Shown here piece by piece: positions 9,989 to 19,168 of a DNA stretch of 64,000 bases. Under the pieces are notes generated by a model. The model made no database searches. It worked only from the letters and a program-made list of their open reading frames with translations, and was not told where the DNA came from. The stretch comes from CAXTPV01 sp965276715 (GTDB lineage Bacteria > Pseudomonadota > Alphaproteobacteria > Acetobacterales > Acetobacteraceae). Every line of letters begins with the position of its first letter. The stretch's first letter is position 1. The stretch spans positions 2,790,001-2,854,000 of the forward strand of contig OZ255622.1 in NCBI GenBank assembly GCA_965276715.1. The letters are read 5' to 3'. The position numbers and the translations under genes are program-made.

Positions 9989-10124
9989 CCGCTCATCTTC
10001 CGTCAGACGGCATTTATCCGCGATGAGCGACACGAGATCTTTCATCACCCAGGCCTTTTCGGCGGCATGCAGGCCCTTCCTCGATCACGCGGGACGCGTC
10101 CGCCACCGCCCAAGCCAGGCATCA

Positions 10125-10930
10125 TCCCGAGATCATCCCTGTCAGCTCCAGCCGTTCGCTCAAGCGCGCTTCGGTCACATTGAGCCAACCCAACCGATAA
10201 CAATGTTGCGCCAGCGGAAATAGCGTGATTCGCTGTCCGGCCACTTGAGCGACGCCTGACCTTGTTCGCGTCGAGCAACCGAGATGCGCCACCCGGGCCA
10301 ATCCGCCAAACTTCGCGAGCCCGTCGAGGTCGCGATGATCCTCGGCCGGTCGGTCGGTCCACTTGACGTCGTATGCCCAGACCGGACAACCACGCGCCGG
10401 ATCCACCTGCACCACGTCCACTTCGCCGTCGTTCCAGCGAGCGTAATGCAAACGAGGAGATGTTAGCGGTGTGGATCCACTGCGCGAAGGTCGCGGTCTC
10501 CGCCAGCGCACCCAGCGCCGAGCTATCGGCCGTCACCGGACCGAACAGCGCCGCCCGCATCGAAGGGTTGGTCAGATAGACCTTGAAGTGCCGCTGGCGC
10601 TGGAACCGCTGCGCCCGTTCGTCCACCCGGCGCAGCCGGATGATGAGGAACGCCGCTTCCAGATACTCGAGGTAACGCCCGATCGTGTTCTTCGCCACGT
10701 GCGCGTGCTTCGACAATCCCTCAAGGTTCACCTCCTGCCCGGTGTTGTAGGCCAGCGCCGTGAACAGCCGGTTCAGCTCCTGGATGTCCTCGATCCCGTA
10801 AAGGCTCGGCAGATCGTGCATCAGCACCTTCTGCACGATGTCCCGCCCGACGAATTGCTGGAAGTCGGCGCGGATCGCCTCGCTCGCCACCACCTCCGGA
10901 TAACCGCCGAAATTCATGTAATTCCCGGCC
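10125..10930 (-). pseudogene. AAA ATPase/DUF4143 family remnant
   Basis: On the minus strand, one frame from about 10930 encodes the DUF4143 part (GNYMNFGGYPEVV, ADFQQFVGRDIVQK, NTGQEVNLEGLSKHAHVAKNTIGRYLEYLEAAFLI). Near 10450 the continuation (LHYARWNDGEVDVVQ..., VWAYDVKWTDRP) is in a different frame. The upstream AAA ATPase half with its P-loop is absent. This is a 5'-truncated and frameshifted gene in the accessory strip next to vapC. The rest of the 9989-11275 stretch shows no other gene. Confidence 0.7.
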
Positions 10931-11275
10931 CTGACAACTACTTGCCGCCGACCACTAGCGACGCCCATCCGGCCGAGCGGATGCAATGATCGCCGTTCGC
11001 GCCGCAAGGCTGGCATGAAGCGGCAGCCGAGGCCAGGTGTCGGCAAGGGTGCACACTATGTGGGGAAAGTAAGCTCAGGCGGCTGACACTAAATCAAGAT
11101 TCGCCACTTATCTGAACAACAACAAACACTTGCCCCCTGAACTTAGTGACGCTCGCGCGGCCGCTGCCAGTCCATCGGCATCCAACCCGAGCGCCGCGAA
11201 AAGGAACCACAGGGTCGACGACACGGACGCGAAAAGGCGCTTGCGGCCTGCTGAAGACACCCCGACGGTCGCCGC

Positions 11276-11824
11276 ATGACCCAGCCGATCAGCCCCACCG
11301 ATCTCGACGAGCTCCGACGCCTGATGCATCTCGATTGGGCCGATGGTGCCGTCGACGGCGCCCCACCGCTCGCCGACACCGACCGCGCCGCCAATCTCTA
11401 CGGCGTCGTCGCCGACCCCTATCACCGCCTCGCCTTCGGCAGCCTCTCCCGCGCCCGGCTGCTGCTGATCTGCATCCACAACCTGATGGAGAACCATCAG
11501 TGGGACAAGGCGTCCCGCGCCATCGCGCGCCTCGACCGCATGGAGCGCGACCAGGAGCGCGAGCGCGAGCAAGAACGCGTCAGGCGCCAGCCTCTGACCG
11601 GCAACATCGAGCCCGCGGCGCCCGCCAAGGCCGCGCCAATCGCGCCGACCGCGTCGGTCAAGCCGCCGCCCGAACCTCCCACGTCCGCGGCACCCACGCC
11701 GCTGCCGCGCGCCGTCATGCGGGCGATGTCGACCGCCCAGCTCTTCGAGTTCTGCGCCGGCCAGCTCTCCCTCACCCCCGCCGAGTTCCGCCGCAAGCTG
11801 GAAACATCCGCCCCCTTCACGTGA
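11276..11824 (+). CDS. Hypothetical protein with charged and Pro/Ala-rich central region
   Basis: A 182-residue protein of unknown function. Residues 1-75 (MTQPISPTDLDELRRLMHLDWADG ... RARLLLICIHNLMENHQWDKA) look folded and helical. They are followed by an Arg/Glu-rich helix (MERDQERERE), a Pro/Ala linker, and a C-terminal segment (MSTAQLFEFCAGQLSLTPAEFRRKLE) resembling a small helical binding domain. Codon use matches the host. There is no strong ribosome-binding site. Its upstream flank (11047-11275) is AT-rich and featureless. Confidence 0.6.
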   Translation: MTQPISPTDLDELRRLMHLDWADGAVDGAPPLADTDRAANLYGVVADPYHRLAFGSLSRARLLLICIHNLMENHQWDKASRAIARLDRMERDQEREREQERVRRQPLTGNIEPAAPAKAAPIAPTASVKPPPEPPTSAAPTPLPRAVMRAMSTAQLFEFCAGQLSLTPAEFRRKLETSAPFT

Positions 11825-12113
11825 CGGCAGGGCCCTGAGCCCCGACCGAGCCCGTCCTGTCCACCCCAACGCCTGCCAGCTTGCCGGAACCGAACGACCC
11901 CTCGCGGCCCACCGGCCGGCGAGCCCTTCGCGCATGCGCCCCGTCGACCCAAACCACAGCCCGGCCAAGTGAAAATCGCAAAAAAAAGACAGCCATGCCT
12001 CCGCCTCGCCAGGCGATTGCATCGCTTGCCGTGGGCATGCGTTCCTGATCTCCGATACCGATCGGGCGCACCGTGCCGATCGTCGACGCCTGTTCCCTCG
12101 AAAGGAGGCATTC

Positions 12114-13010
12114 ATGGCCGACGCGAAAATGATCGCTCACATGACCAGCAATCCCGGCTTTATCGCGGCTCTCGACCAGAGCGGCGGGTCGACCCCGGGC
12201 GCCCTCAAGCTCTACGGCGTGCCCGAGGCCGCGTATGCCAGCGAGGCCGAGATGTTCCGGCTGATGCACGAGATGCGCGTGCGCGTCATCTCCGCACCCG
12301 CGTTCGCCGGCAGCAAGGTCGTCGGCACCATCCTGTTCGAGCAGACGATGGATGGCGAGGCGAAGGGGCGGCCGGTGCCTTCCTATCTCTGGGAGGAGCG
12401 CGGCGTGGTCCCGTTCGTGAAGGTCGACAAGGGGATCGAGGCCGAGGCCGACGGCGTCAGCCTGATGAAGGACATGCCCGACCTCGACGCCCTGCTCGAG
12501 CGCGCGGTCAAGCTGGGCGTCGCCGGCACCAAGATGCGCTCGACCATCCGCCTCCCCGACGAACGCGGGATCGCCGCCATCGCGCGCCAGCAGTTCGAGG
12601 TCGGCGACAGGATCGCGCGCCACGATCTCATGCCGATCCTCGAGCCGGAGGTGCTGATCAAGAGCGCCGACAAGAAAGGCTGCGAGGCCATCCTGCGCGA
12701 CGAGCTCATCCATGGCCTCGACGCCCTCCCCGAGGGCCGCCAGGTCATGCTCAAGCTCACCATCCCGGAACAGCCGGATTTCTACATGCCCCTGATCGAG
12801 CATCCGCGCGTGGCCCGCGTGGTGGCACTCTCGGGCGGATATCACCGCCACGAGGCCTGCGAGAAGCTCGCGCGCAACCACGACATGATCGGCAGCTTCT
12901 CGCGCGCCCTGCTCGAGGACCTGCATCATTCGATGTCGGACGCCGAGTTCGACGCGGCGCTCGATGCGGCGACGAACGAGATCTATGCGGCCTCGGTGCA
13001 CAAATCCTGA
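12114..13010 (+). CDS. Fructose-bisphosphate aldolase class I
   Basis: A 298-residue class I (Schiff-base) aldolase of the short bacterial Fda type. It begins with a GFIAALDQSGGSTPGAL motif near residue 17; EQTMDGE and FVKVDKG follow. The lysine in MLKLTIPEQPDFY is the likely Schiff-base residue, and SGGYHRHEACEKLARN binds phosphate. It cleaves fructose 1,6-bisphosphate without metal. A strong AAAGGAGG sequence precedes the ATG. The 289-base upstream interval has no gene and probably holds its promoter. Confidence 0.92.
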   Translation: MADAKMIAHMTSNPGFIAALDQSGGSTPGALKLYGVPEAAYASEAEMFRLMHEMRVRVISAPAFAGSKVVGTILFEQTMDGEAKGRPVPSYLWEERGVVPFVKVDKGIEAEADGVSLMKDMPDLDALLERAVKLGVAGTKMRSTIRLPDERGIAAIARQQFEVGDRIARHDLMPILEPEVLIKSADKKGCEAILRDELIHGLDALPEGRQVMLKLTIPEQPDFYMPLIEHPRVARVVALSGGYHRHEACEKLARNHDMIGSFSRALLEDLHHSMSDAEFDAALDAATNEIYAASVHKS

Positions 13011-13140
13011 CCTGACCGAAGCCTGGTGGCATCCGTGACGCGACTGCCCGTCGACATTTCAGGTGAAGCCGCGAAGCCAGGGACGCCCCGGGACCGATCC
13101 GCCACATGTCACGGCGATGTCGATCGGCGACGGAGCGACG

Positions 13141-13659
13141 ATGGCCTTCTATGTCTTTTCCCACCGGACCACGACCGGGTTCTCGCTCAGGGTGCGTGCC
13201 GACACCGGCGGATGCGCGTTCACGGCCACCCAGGCGGGGACGGCCTATCGCGGCCAATGCCGATGGGTGAAATCGGGCCACGTGCTCGAGATCCACGAGG
13301 TGTCGGCCCAGCCGGAGGGCAAGGGGCTCGGCGCGATCCTGATGTGGGTGGCGAGCAGGCGAGCACGACCTTCGCGGCTCGACTGTCCGCGTCTCGCGAC
13401 AACCGCGACGGCAACGACGGCCTACCGCTTCTATCGTGATCTCGGCTTGCATCCTTCACCCGACGAGAAGACGCACCGGACGAACATGATTCCGCTCGCG
13501 GTCCGGCCCAGCGGCGGCCCCGGCAAGGAGGAATTCGCCATCCGTCTCCTGATCGGACGCATGGCCACCGCGACCTGGAGCGGAGAACGCGAGCATGTCG
13601 AGGTGGCTGCCTGGCGCTCGTTCGACCGGGCGTGGGATGTGACCGACATCGAGGAGTGA
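13141..13659 (+). CDS. GNAT-like acetyltransferase domain protein
   Basis: A 172-residue protein. The segment EIHEVSAQPEGKGLGAILM matches GNAT motif A (acetyl-CoA pyrophosphate loop, x-x-G-x-G-x-G/A), and TAYRFYRDLGLHPS matches motif B. The C-terminal 60 residues are not recognisable. The substrate is unknown. The ATG at 13141 is chosen because sequence upstream in frame is low-complexity and lacks a ribosome-binding site. It is convergent with the BLUF gene. Confidence 0.6.
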   Translation: MAFYVFSHRTTTGFSLRVRADTGGCAFTATQAGTAYRGQCRWVKSGHVLEIHEVSAQPEGKGLGAILMWVASRRARPSRLDCPRLATTATATTAYRFYRDLGLHPSPDEKTHRTNMIPLAVRPSGGPGKEEFAIRLLIGRMATATWSGEREHVEVAAWRSFDRAWDVTDIEE

Positions 13660-13720
13660 GCGTGGTGGACGAGCGCCCTTCCCTGGACGCTGACCTTGCC
13701 CGCGAAACGCGGCGCCGGGA

Positions 13721-15007
13721 TCAGTGCACGCTGTCGCGACCGAAGTCGGGATGGAGCAGGCGCAAGATCGAGCGATCGACGTCGAGCGAACTCGTCGTCG
13801 CGAGGTCCGCGCCGACCGACGGACCGGACCGCTCGCGATCGACGAAAGCCCTGCCCGCGACGATCACCACGAGCTCCGGATTGAGCGAGGCCTGGCGCGC
13901 CTGGGCGATGCTCTCGGAGAGCCTCGGCAACTGATCCTCGCGGCTGAATGCCGAGCTCAACGACAGGTCGAGCGCGTCGAACCAGCGGCCGGCGACCAGG
14001 TCCCGCAGCGCCTGGTCGTCGGCCGGAAACGCGCAGGTGGGCGACCAGCCGGCACGGGCAAGCACGTCCGAGTCGAGCGCGGCCCCGAGGCGGTGCAATT
14101 CGCCCGGCTCCGGCGCCACCAGCACCAGCGGATGGCGCCGGCGCGGACCGACCCGCAACGGGCGCTGTCCCAGGAGCTGCACCGCCGACTGCAGCCGGCA
14201 CAGGCCGAGCGTGACATCGAACTCGCTGCAATCATCGTCGCGCCAGAGATCGCCCAGCCTCCGCGCGGCCGGCTCGAACAGGGTCGGGTACAGCGCCGGC
14301 AAGGCGTCGTCCGCCCGCAATTCCTCGATCAGGTCGAGACAGGCGGCACGGTCGGTCGCGATCAGCAGTTCGGCGAGGTCCGCGGCGCGCGCATGCGGCA
14401 GGATCGGGCGTGCCCTCTCCGGCGCCGCATGGCCCTGACGCCGCGCCAGTTGCGGGATCACCGCGGACAGCATCACGCCGCGCAGGATTTCGGCGACCGT
14501 GCCGTGGACCGGAAAACTGGCGAGCGCGTCGAGCGCTCCGGGCTCGGCGCCGGCCGCGAACAGCTTGACCAGGAAAGAAGGTGCGGCGTGCGGCGTCCGC
14601 CGGAGGCTTTCCACGATGCCGGGCGGCGGCGCGATGATGTCGCCGCGGTCGCTGGCCCCGGGCATCGCGAGCTTCATGCTCCAGTCGGCGAACGCCCGTT
14701 CGCGCACCGTCTTCTTGTCGAGCACCTCGATCTCGGTGTGACGCCGGTCGCGCAGGATCGAATTCATGATGCGATCGACCCCCTCGCCCGGGCCCTCGAG
14801 CCACTGGTAGAAATGTCTGTGGTCGTAGACCATGACGCCGGTCACGGCCTCGCGCTCGTTGCGCTCCCGCGCCGCGCGGGTCAGCGCCAACAGCTCCGGC
14901 GGCGAGAGGGCCTCGATGGCGCGGCTCCGGTAGACGACGGCCGAAAGGCCACCCGCGGCCCCCTTGCCTCCCGCGCCTTTTCGCGACGGCGTCGTCGAGC
15001 CGGCCAT
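13721..15007 (-). CDS. BLUF-SCHIC (AppA-like) blue-light photoreceptor
   Basis: A 428-residue protein. The N-terminal BLUF (FAD) domain covers residues 21-115. Tyr26, Asn50, Gln68, Trp109 and Met111 each sit exactly five positions after AppA Y21, N45, Q63, W104 and M106, so all flavin photocycle residues are present. The C-terminal half has a helical B12-binding-like region (PTLFEPAARRLGDLWRDDDCSEFDV) and a SCHIC/B12-fold domain (APEPGELHRLGAALDSDVLARAGW ... FDALDLSLSS), as in AppA and PpaA/AerR. AppA's cysteine-rich tail is absent. No photosynthesis genes are nearby. The ATG at 15007 has GGGGGAAA upstream. Confidence 0.88.
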   Translation of the reverse strand: MAGSTTPSRKGAGGKGAAGGLSAVVYRSRAIEALSPPELLALTRAARERNEREAVTGVMVYDHRHFYQWLEGPGEGVDRIMNSILRDRRHTEIEVLDKKTVRERAFADWSMKLAMPGASDRGDIIAPPPGIVESLRRTPHAAPSFLVKLFAAGAEPGALDALASFPVHGTVAEILRGVMLSAVIPQLARRQGHAAPERARPILPHARAADLAELLIATDRAACLDLIEELRADDALPALYPTLFEPAARRLGDLWRDDDCSEFDVTLGLCRLQSAVQLLGQRPLRVGPRRRHPLVLVAPEPGELHRLGAALDSDVLARAGWSPTCAFPADDQALRDLVAGRWFDALDLSLSSAFSREDQLPRLSESIAQARQASLNPELVVIVAGRAFVDRERSGPSVGADLATTSSLDVDRSILRLLHPDFGRDSVH

Positions 15008-15173
15008 GATGGTTTCCCCCAGTCGGTCACGTCGCGAAGAACATGGCCGATGTTTCACAAAACTCGGTGATCGGACCAACGGTCAAGAGGAAAACTTCAT
15101 CGCCGTTCTTGGGCGAACCGCAATCCCGCGCGAGCGCCTTGACCGGCGTGCACGCATCGGCCCCACTCGCGCC

Positions 15174-17198
15174 ATGACCAGCAACCCTCTCCTTGGCGAA
15201 TGGACGACGCCGTTCGGCGTGCCGCCCTTCGATCTCATCCGCCCGGCGCATGTCGTCCCCGCCTTCGAGCACGCGATGGCCGCCCATCTCGACGAGATCG
15301 CCGCCATCGGCCGCGACCCCGAGCCGCCCGACTTCGCCAACACGATCGAGGCGATCGAGCGCGCCGGGCGCCTGCTCGAGCGCGTCGGCAACCTCTTCTC
15401 CAATCTCGTCGCCAGCCTCGGCAGCGACGCGCTGCAGGCGATCGATGTCGAGATGTCGCCCAGGCTGGCGCAGCACCGCATGCGCGTCTCGCTCGATCCG
15501 GCGCTGTTCCGGCGCGTCGACACGCTCCATGCCGCCCGCGAGACGCTGGCGCTGACGCCGGAACAACGCCGCCTGCTCGATCGCACCCATCTCGGCTTCG
15601 TCCGCAGCGGCGCCCGCCTCGCGCCGGAGGCCCGCGCGCGGATGAGTGCGATCTCCGAGCGCCTCGCCGTCCTGCACACCGAATTCGGCCAGAACGTGCT
15701 GCACGACGAGAGGAAATGGACGCTGCCGCTCGCCCGGACGGATCTCGACGGCCTGCCCGAGTTCGTCCGCGCCGGCGCCAGGCAGGCGGCCGCCGACCGT
15801 GGCAGCGAGGGGTTCCTGCTGACCCTGTCGCGCTCGCAGGTCGACCCGTTCCTCACCTTCTCCGACCGGCGCGACCTGCGCCAGACGGTCTATCGGGCCT
15901 GGATCGCGCGCGGCGCCAACGAGGGCGCGCACGACAACCGCCGGCTGATCCCGGAGATTCTCTCGCTGCGGCGCGAGCGCGCGCGGCTGCTCGGCTATGA
16001 CGACTACGCTTCCTTCCGTCTCGCCGACACCATGGCCGGCTCGCCGGCGGCGGCGGACGGATTGCTGCGCGAGGTCTGGGCCCCGGCCAGGCGCAAGGCT
16101 GCCGCCGAGCGCGATCGCCTGCTCGCGTGCGCCCGCGCCGACGGCTTCAACGGGCAGCTCGAGGCCTGGGATTGGCGCTACTACGCCGAGAAGGTCAGGC
16201 GGTCGGACTACGCGATCGACGAGGCCGAACTGAAGCCCTATTTCGAGCTCTCGAACGTCCAGGCCGCCGCCTTCGCCACCGCCGAGCGCCTGTTCGGGAT
16301 CGCGCTGCATGAGCGGTCCGACATCCCGACCTATCATCCCGATGTCGCCGTCTTCGAGGTCACCGACAACAACGGCCATGTCGGCATCTTTCTCGCCGAC
16401 CATTTCGCGCGCGCGGGCAAGCGGTCCGGCGCCTGGATGAGCAGCTATCGCGACCAGGAGACGCTCGACGGCGCGATCTCGCCGATCATCGTCAACAACA
16501 ACAATTTCACCCGCGGCCGGCCGACATTGCTCAGCTTCGACGATGCCGAGACCCTGTTCCACGAATTCGGTCACGCCCTGCATGGGCTGCTGAGCCGCGT
16601 CCGCTACCCGTCGCAGTCGGGCACCAGCGTCCGCCAGGACTTCGTCGAGTTGCCGTCGCAGATCTACGAGCACTGGTTCGCGCTGCCCGAGACGCTGCGC
16701 ACGCATGCGCGGCATAACCGGACCGGCGAGCCGATCCCCGACGCGCTCGTCGCCAGGCTGCTGGCCGCCCGCGGCTTCAACCAGGGCTTCGGCACCGTCG
16801 AATACACCGCCTCCGCCCTGATCGACATGGCGCTGCATCGACACCCGGATCCGGCCGCGATCGACATCGACGCCTTCGAGCGCGATCTCCTCGTCGAGAT
16901 CGGCATGCCGGCCGAGATCGGGCTCCGCCACCGGCCGTCCCACTTCCAGCATCTGTTCGCCGGCAACGGCTACGCGGCGGGCTACTACTCCTATCTCTGG
17001 TCGGAAGTGCTGGACGCCGACGGCTATGAGGCTTTCACCGAGGCCGGCGACCCTTTCGCGCCCGCGATCGCCGCCCGCCTGCGCACGCTGCTGAGCGCCG
17101 GCGACACCGCCGATCCGATGGCGCTCTACGTCGCCTTCCGCGGCCGCCCGCCGAGCACCGCGGCCCTGCTCCGCCACCGGGATCTCGCCGACGCCTGA
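15174..17198 (+). CDS. M3 family oligopeptidase (PrlC/Dcp-like)
   Basis: A 674-residue zinc metallopeptidase of family M3. The HEFGH motif (HExxH) is at residues 463-467, with the third ligand downstream in DFVELPSQIYEHW and the FAGNGYAAGYYSYLWSE substrate segment near the C-terminus. The N-terminus (NPLLGEWTTPFGVPPFDLIRP) is typical of Dcp/PrlC. There is no signal peptide, so it is cytoplasmic, degrading oligopeptides. The ATG at 15174 gives the family N-terminus; earlier in-frame starts would overlap the divergent BLUF gene. Confidence 0.93.
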   Translation: MTSNPLLGEWTTPFGVPPFDLIRPAHVVPAFEHAMAAHLDEIAAIGRDPEPPDFANTIEAIERAGRLLERVGNLFSNLVASLGSDALQAIDVEMSPRLAQHRMRVSLDPALFRRVDTLHAARETLALTPEQRRLLDRTHLGFVRSGARLAPEARARMSAISERLAVLHTEFGQNVLHDERKWTLPLARTDLDGLPEFVRAGARQAAADRGSEGFLLTLSRSQVDPFLTFSDRRDLRQTVYRAWIARGANEGAHDNRRLIPEILSLRRERARLLGYDDYASFRLADTMAGSPAAADGLLREVWAPARRKAAAERDRLLACARADGFNGQLEAWDWRYYAEKVRRSDYAIDEAELKPYFELSNVQAAAFATAERLFGIALHERSDIPTYHPDVAVFEVTDNNGHVGIFLADHFARAGKRSGAWMSSYRDQETLDGAISPIIVNNNNFTRGRPTLLSFDDAETLFHEFGHALHGLLSRVRYPSQSGTSVRQDFVELPSQIYEHWFALPETLRTHARHNRTGEPIPDALVARLLAARGFNQGFGTVEYTASALIDMALHRHPDPAAIDIDAFERDLLVEIGMPAEIGLRHRPSHFQHLFAGNGYAAGYYSYLWSEVLDADGYEAFTEAGDPFAPAIAARLRTLLSAGDTADPMALYVAFRGRPPSTAALLRHRDLADA

Positions 17199-17200
17199 CG

Positions 17201-18088
17201 CTACTCCTCGAACCGGATCGACCGCATCAGGGTCTCGCGCGCCGAGCGGAGGTGGCGCGCGCACGCCGTCTCGACCGCGGCCGCGTCGCGGCTGCGCAGG
17301 GCCGCGATGTAGTCGAGATGCTCGTCGACCGCGACCTCGTTGCGTTCGCGCTGATCGGTCCTGTTCCAGCGATAATGGTAATGGAACACCATCGCAATGA
17401 CATCATAGAAATCGGTGATGAAACGATTGTCCGCGGCACCGTGCACAAGCCGATGGAATCGCTCGTCGAGCTCGGAGAAGGCGCGGTAGGAGGTGTCGAT
17501 CGCGCCACGCATGGCGACATGCTCGGCCTCGATCAGCGCGAGGCTGCGCCAGATCGGGTGCGTCTCGGGCAGGCGCGCGAACAGGGCGGCCGAACGATGC
17601 TCGAACATCTCGCGCACGTCGGTCAGTTCGAGCGCGAAGGCGCGCGTGAAGCCCTTCAGCACCCAGGTGCTGTGCCGCCGCTTCTCGATCAGGCCGAACC
17701 GGCTGAACCGGATCAGGAACTCGCGCACCGTCCCGGTGCTGACGCCGATCTCGCGCGCCATCTCGAGCTCGTTGATGCCGCGGCCAGGCAAGGCGTCGTC
17801 GACCAGGATGCGCTGCATGAACCAGCGCTCCACGATGTCCGCGGTCCGGTCGGTCTCCCCGGCGGCGAAATAGTCGAGGGGGGAGGGTGGCCGCAGCGCG
17901 CGCTTTTCGCGCTTGTCCCAGGCGATCAATCCCGCTTCCGCCAGCCGGGTCAGCACGGCGCGGACGGTGGTCCGGCTCACGCCGAGCAGGACGCTCAACT
18001 GCGGTTCGGAGGGAAGTGCCGTACGCTCGGCCAGCAGATCGAGGCAACCATTATACGCCTGCTTGAACAGCGTGTTCGGCTTGGACAT
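17201..18088 (-). CDS. GntR/FadR family regulator with two tandem winged helices
   Basis: A 295-residue protein. There are two GntR-type HTH units: residues 26-70 (LPSEPQLSVLLGVSRTTVRAVL) and about residues 105-148 (INELEMAREIGVSTGTVREFLIRF). An FCD ligand domain follows (DVREMFEHRSAAL, ERFHRLVHGAADNRF, VAVDEHLDYIAAL, ACARHL), whose Asp/His residues usually bind metal and a carboxylate ligand. FadR-type proteins normally carry one HTH. It is divergent from the sugar operon and likely controls it in response to a sugar acid. Confidence 0.88.
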   Translation of the reverse strand: MSKPNTLFKQAYNGCLDLLAERTALPSEPQLSVLLGVSRTTVRAVLTRLAEAGLIAWDKREKRALRPPSPLDYFAAGETDRTADIVERWFMQRILVDDALPGRGINELEMAREIGVSTGTVREFLIRFSRFGLIEKRRHSTWVLKGFTRAFALELTDVREMFEHRSAALFARLPETHPIWRSLALIEAEHVAMRGAIDTSYRAFSELDERFHRLVHGAADNRFITDFYDVIAMVFHYHYRWNRTDQRERNEVAVDEHLDYIAALRSRDAAAVETACARHLRSARETLMRSIRFEE

Positions 18089-18122
18089 CTGCCCCCCGGT
18101 GGCATGGACAATGCGACCCTTG

Positions 18123-18144
18123 TCGTGTTCTTAATAGATAGAAT
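18123..18144. promoter_or_regulatory. Candidate GntR operator in the sugar-operon divergent region
   Basis: Imperfect inverted repeat GTGTTC (18123-18128) and GAATAC (18139-18144) with an AT-rich 10-nt centre, in the 104-base interval between the regulator and the operon. The centre could also contain -10 elements. Position only; not a verified site. Confidence 0.35.
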
Positions 18145-18192
18145 ACAGAGCGACGATCAGACGACCTACGTTTGGCACAAGGGGAAACAGTC

Positions 18193-19161
18193 ATGAACAA
18201 ACTTCGGAGCGGCCGATCCGTCCTCGCCGCTGTCTGCATCGCCGCAGCATTGGGCGCCGCGCGGCCGGCGTCCGCCGAAACCATCCCGGTGATCGTCAAG
18301 GACACCACCGCCCAGTACTGGCAGATCGTGCTCGCCGGCGCCCGCAAGGCGGGCAAGGAGCTCGGCATCAACGTGCCGACGTTCGGCGCGCAGAGCGAGG
18401 CCGACATCGCGGGCCAGATCAGCGCGCTGGAGAACGCGACGTCGTCCGGGCCGCCGGCGATCGTGATCGCGCCCACCCAGTTCAGCGCGCTCGGCGCGCC
18501 GATCACCGCCGCGGCGAAAGAGACCAAGGTCATCGGCGTCGACAGCGCGGCCGCCACCAGCGCCTTCACGTCCTTCCTCACCACCGACAACGTCAAGGGC
18601 GGTGCCCAGGCGGCCGACGCGCTCGGCGAGGCGATCAAGACCAGCAACGGCAGTGCCTCCGGCGACATCGCGGTCATCGTGGCCCTGCCGGGCGTGGGCT
18701 CGCTCGACGCGCGCGTGAAGGGCTTCAGGCAGGAGCTCGCCGCGAAATATCCCGACCTCAAGATCATCGCGGTGCGCATCGCCGACGGCCAGGTGACCAC
18801 CGGCCTGAACATCGCCAACGACCTGCTCACCGCGCACCCGAACCTCGCCGGGATCTTCGCCGCCAACCTGCCGATGTCGCAGGGGGCGAGCCAGGCGGTG
18901 GCCGAGGTCAAGCCGGCCAAACTGAGCCTCGTCTGCTTCGACAGCGACGACAAGCTCGTCGGCATGCTCAAGTCGGGCGTCGTCTCCGCGCTCGTCGTGC
19001 AGGATCCGTTCCGGATGGGCTACGAGGGCGTCAAGATCGCCGACGAGGCCGCGCACAACAAGCCGGTCCCGAAATCGATCGACACCGGCGTCAACGTCAT
19101 CACCAAGTCCAACATGGACACCGCGAAGTCCCAGGCGCTCCTCAATCCCAAGCTCGGATGA
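18193..19161 (+). CDS. Sugar ABC transporter periplasmic substrate-binding protein
   Basis: A 322-residue type I periplasmic binding protein of the RbsB/peripla_BP_4 class. A signal peptide (MNKLRSGRSVLAAVCIAAALG..., cleavage after ASA) is followed by TIPVIVKDTTAQYWQIVLAGARKAGKELGI, then APTQFSAL, GVDSAA and VALPGVGSLDARVKGF. It delivers an aldose to the transporter. The ATG at 18193 has GGGGAAA upstream. First gene of an operon running to 28441. Confidence 0.92.
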   Translation: MNKLRSGRSVLAAVCIAAALGAARPASAETIPVIVKDTTAQYWQIVLAGARKAGKELGINVPTFGAQSEADIAGQISALENATSSGPPAIVIAPTQFSALGAPITAAAKETKVIGVDSAAATSAFTSFLTTDNVKGGAQAADALGEAIKTSNGSASGDIAVIVALPGVGSLDARVKGFRQELAAKYPDLKIIAVRIADGQVTTGLNIANDLLTAHPNLAGIFAANLPMSQGASQAVAEVKPAKLSLVCFDSDDKLVGMLKSGVVSALVVQDPFRMGYEGVKIADEAAHNKPVPKSIDTGVNVITKSNMDTAKSQALLNPKLG

Positions 19162-19168
19162 TGCGTGC

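Noticed and set aside
11047..11275. Possible insertion-sequence end in the AT-rich interval
   Set aside because: No terminal inverted repeat, target duplication or transposase fragment could be identified.
14964..15173. An N-terminal 70-residue extension of the M3 peptidase
   Set aside because: It would overlap the divergent BLUF gene, lacks family similarity, and the ATG at 15174 gives the standard N-terminus.
15027..17264. 745-codon minus-strand frame opposite the M3 peptidase
   Set aside because: Antisense shadow of a gene with an intact HEFGH active site.
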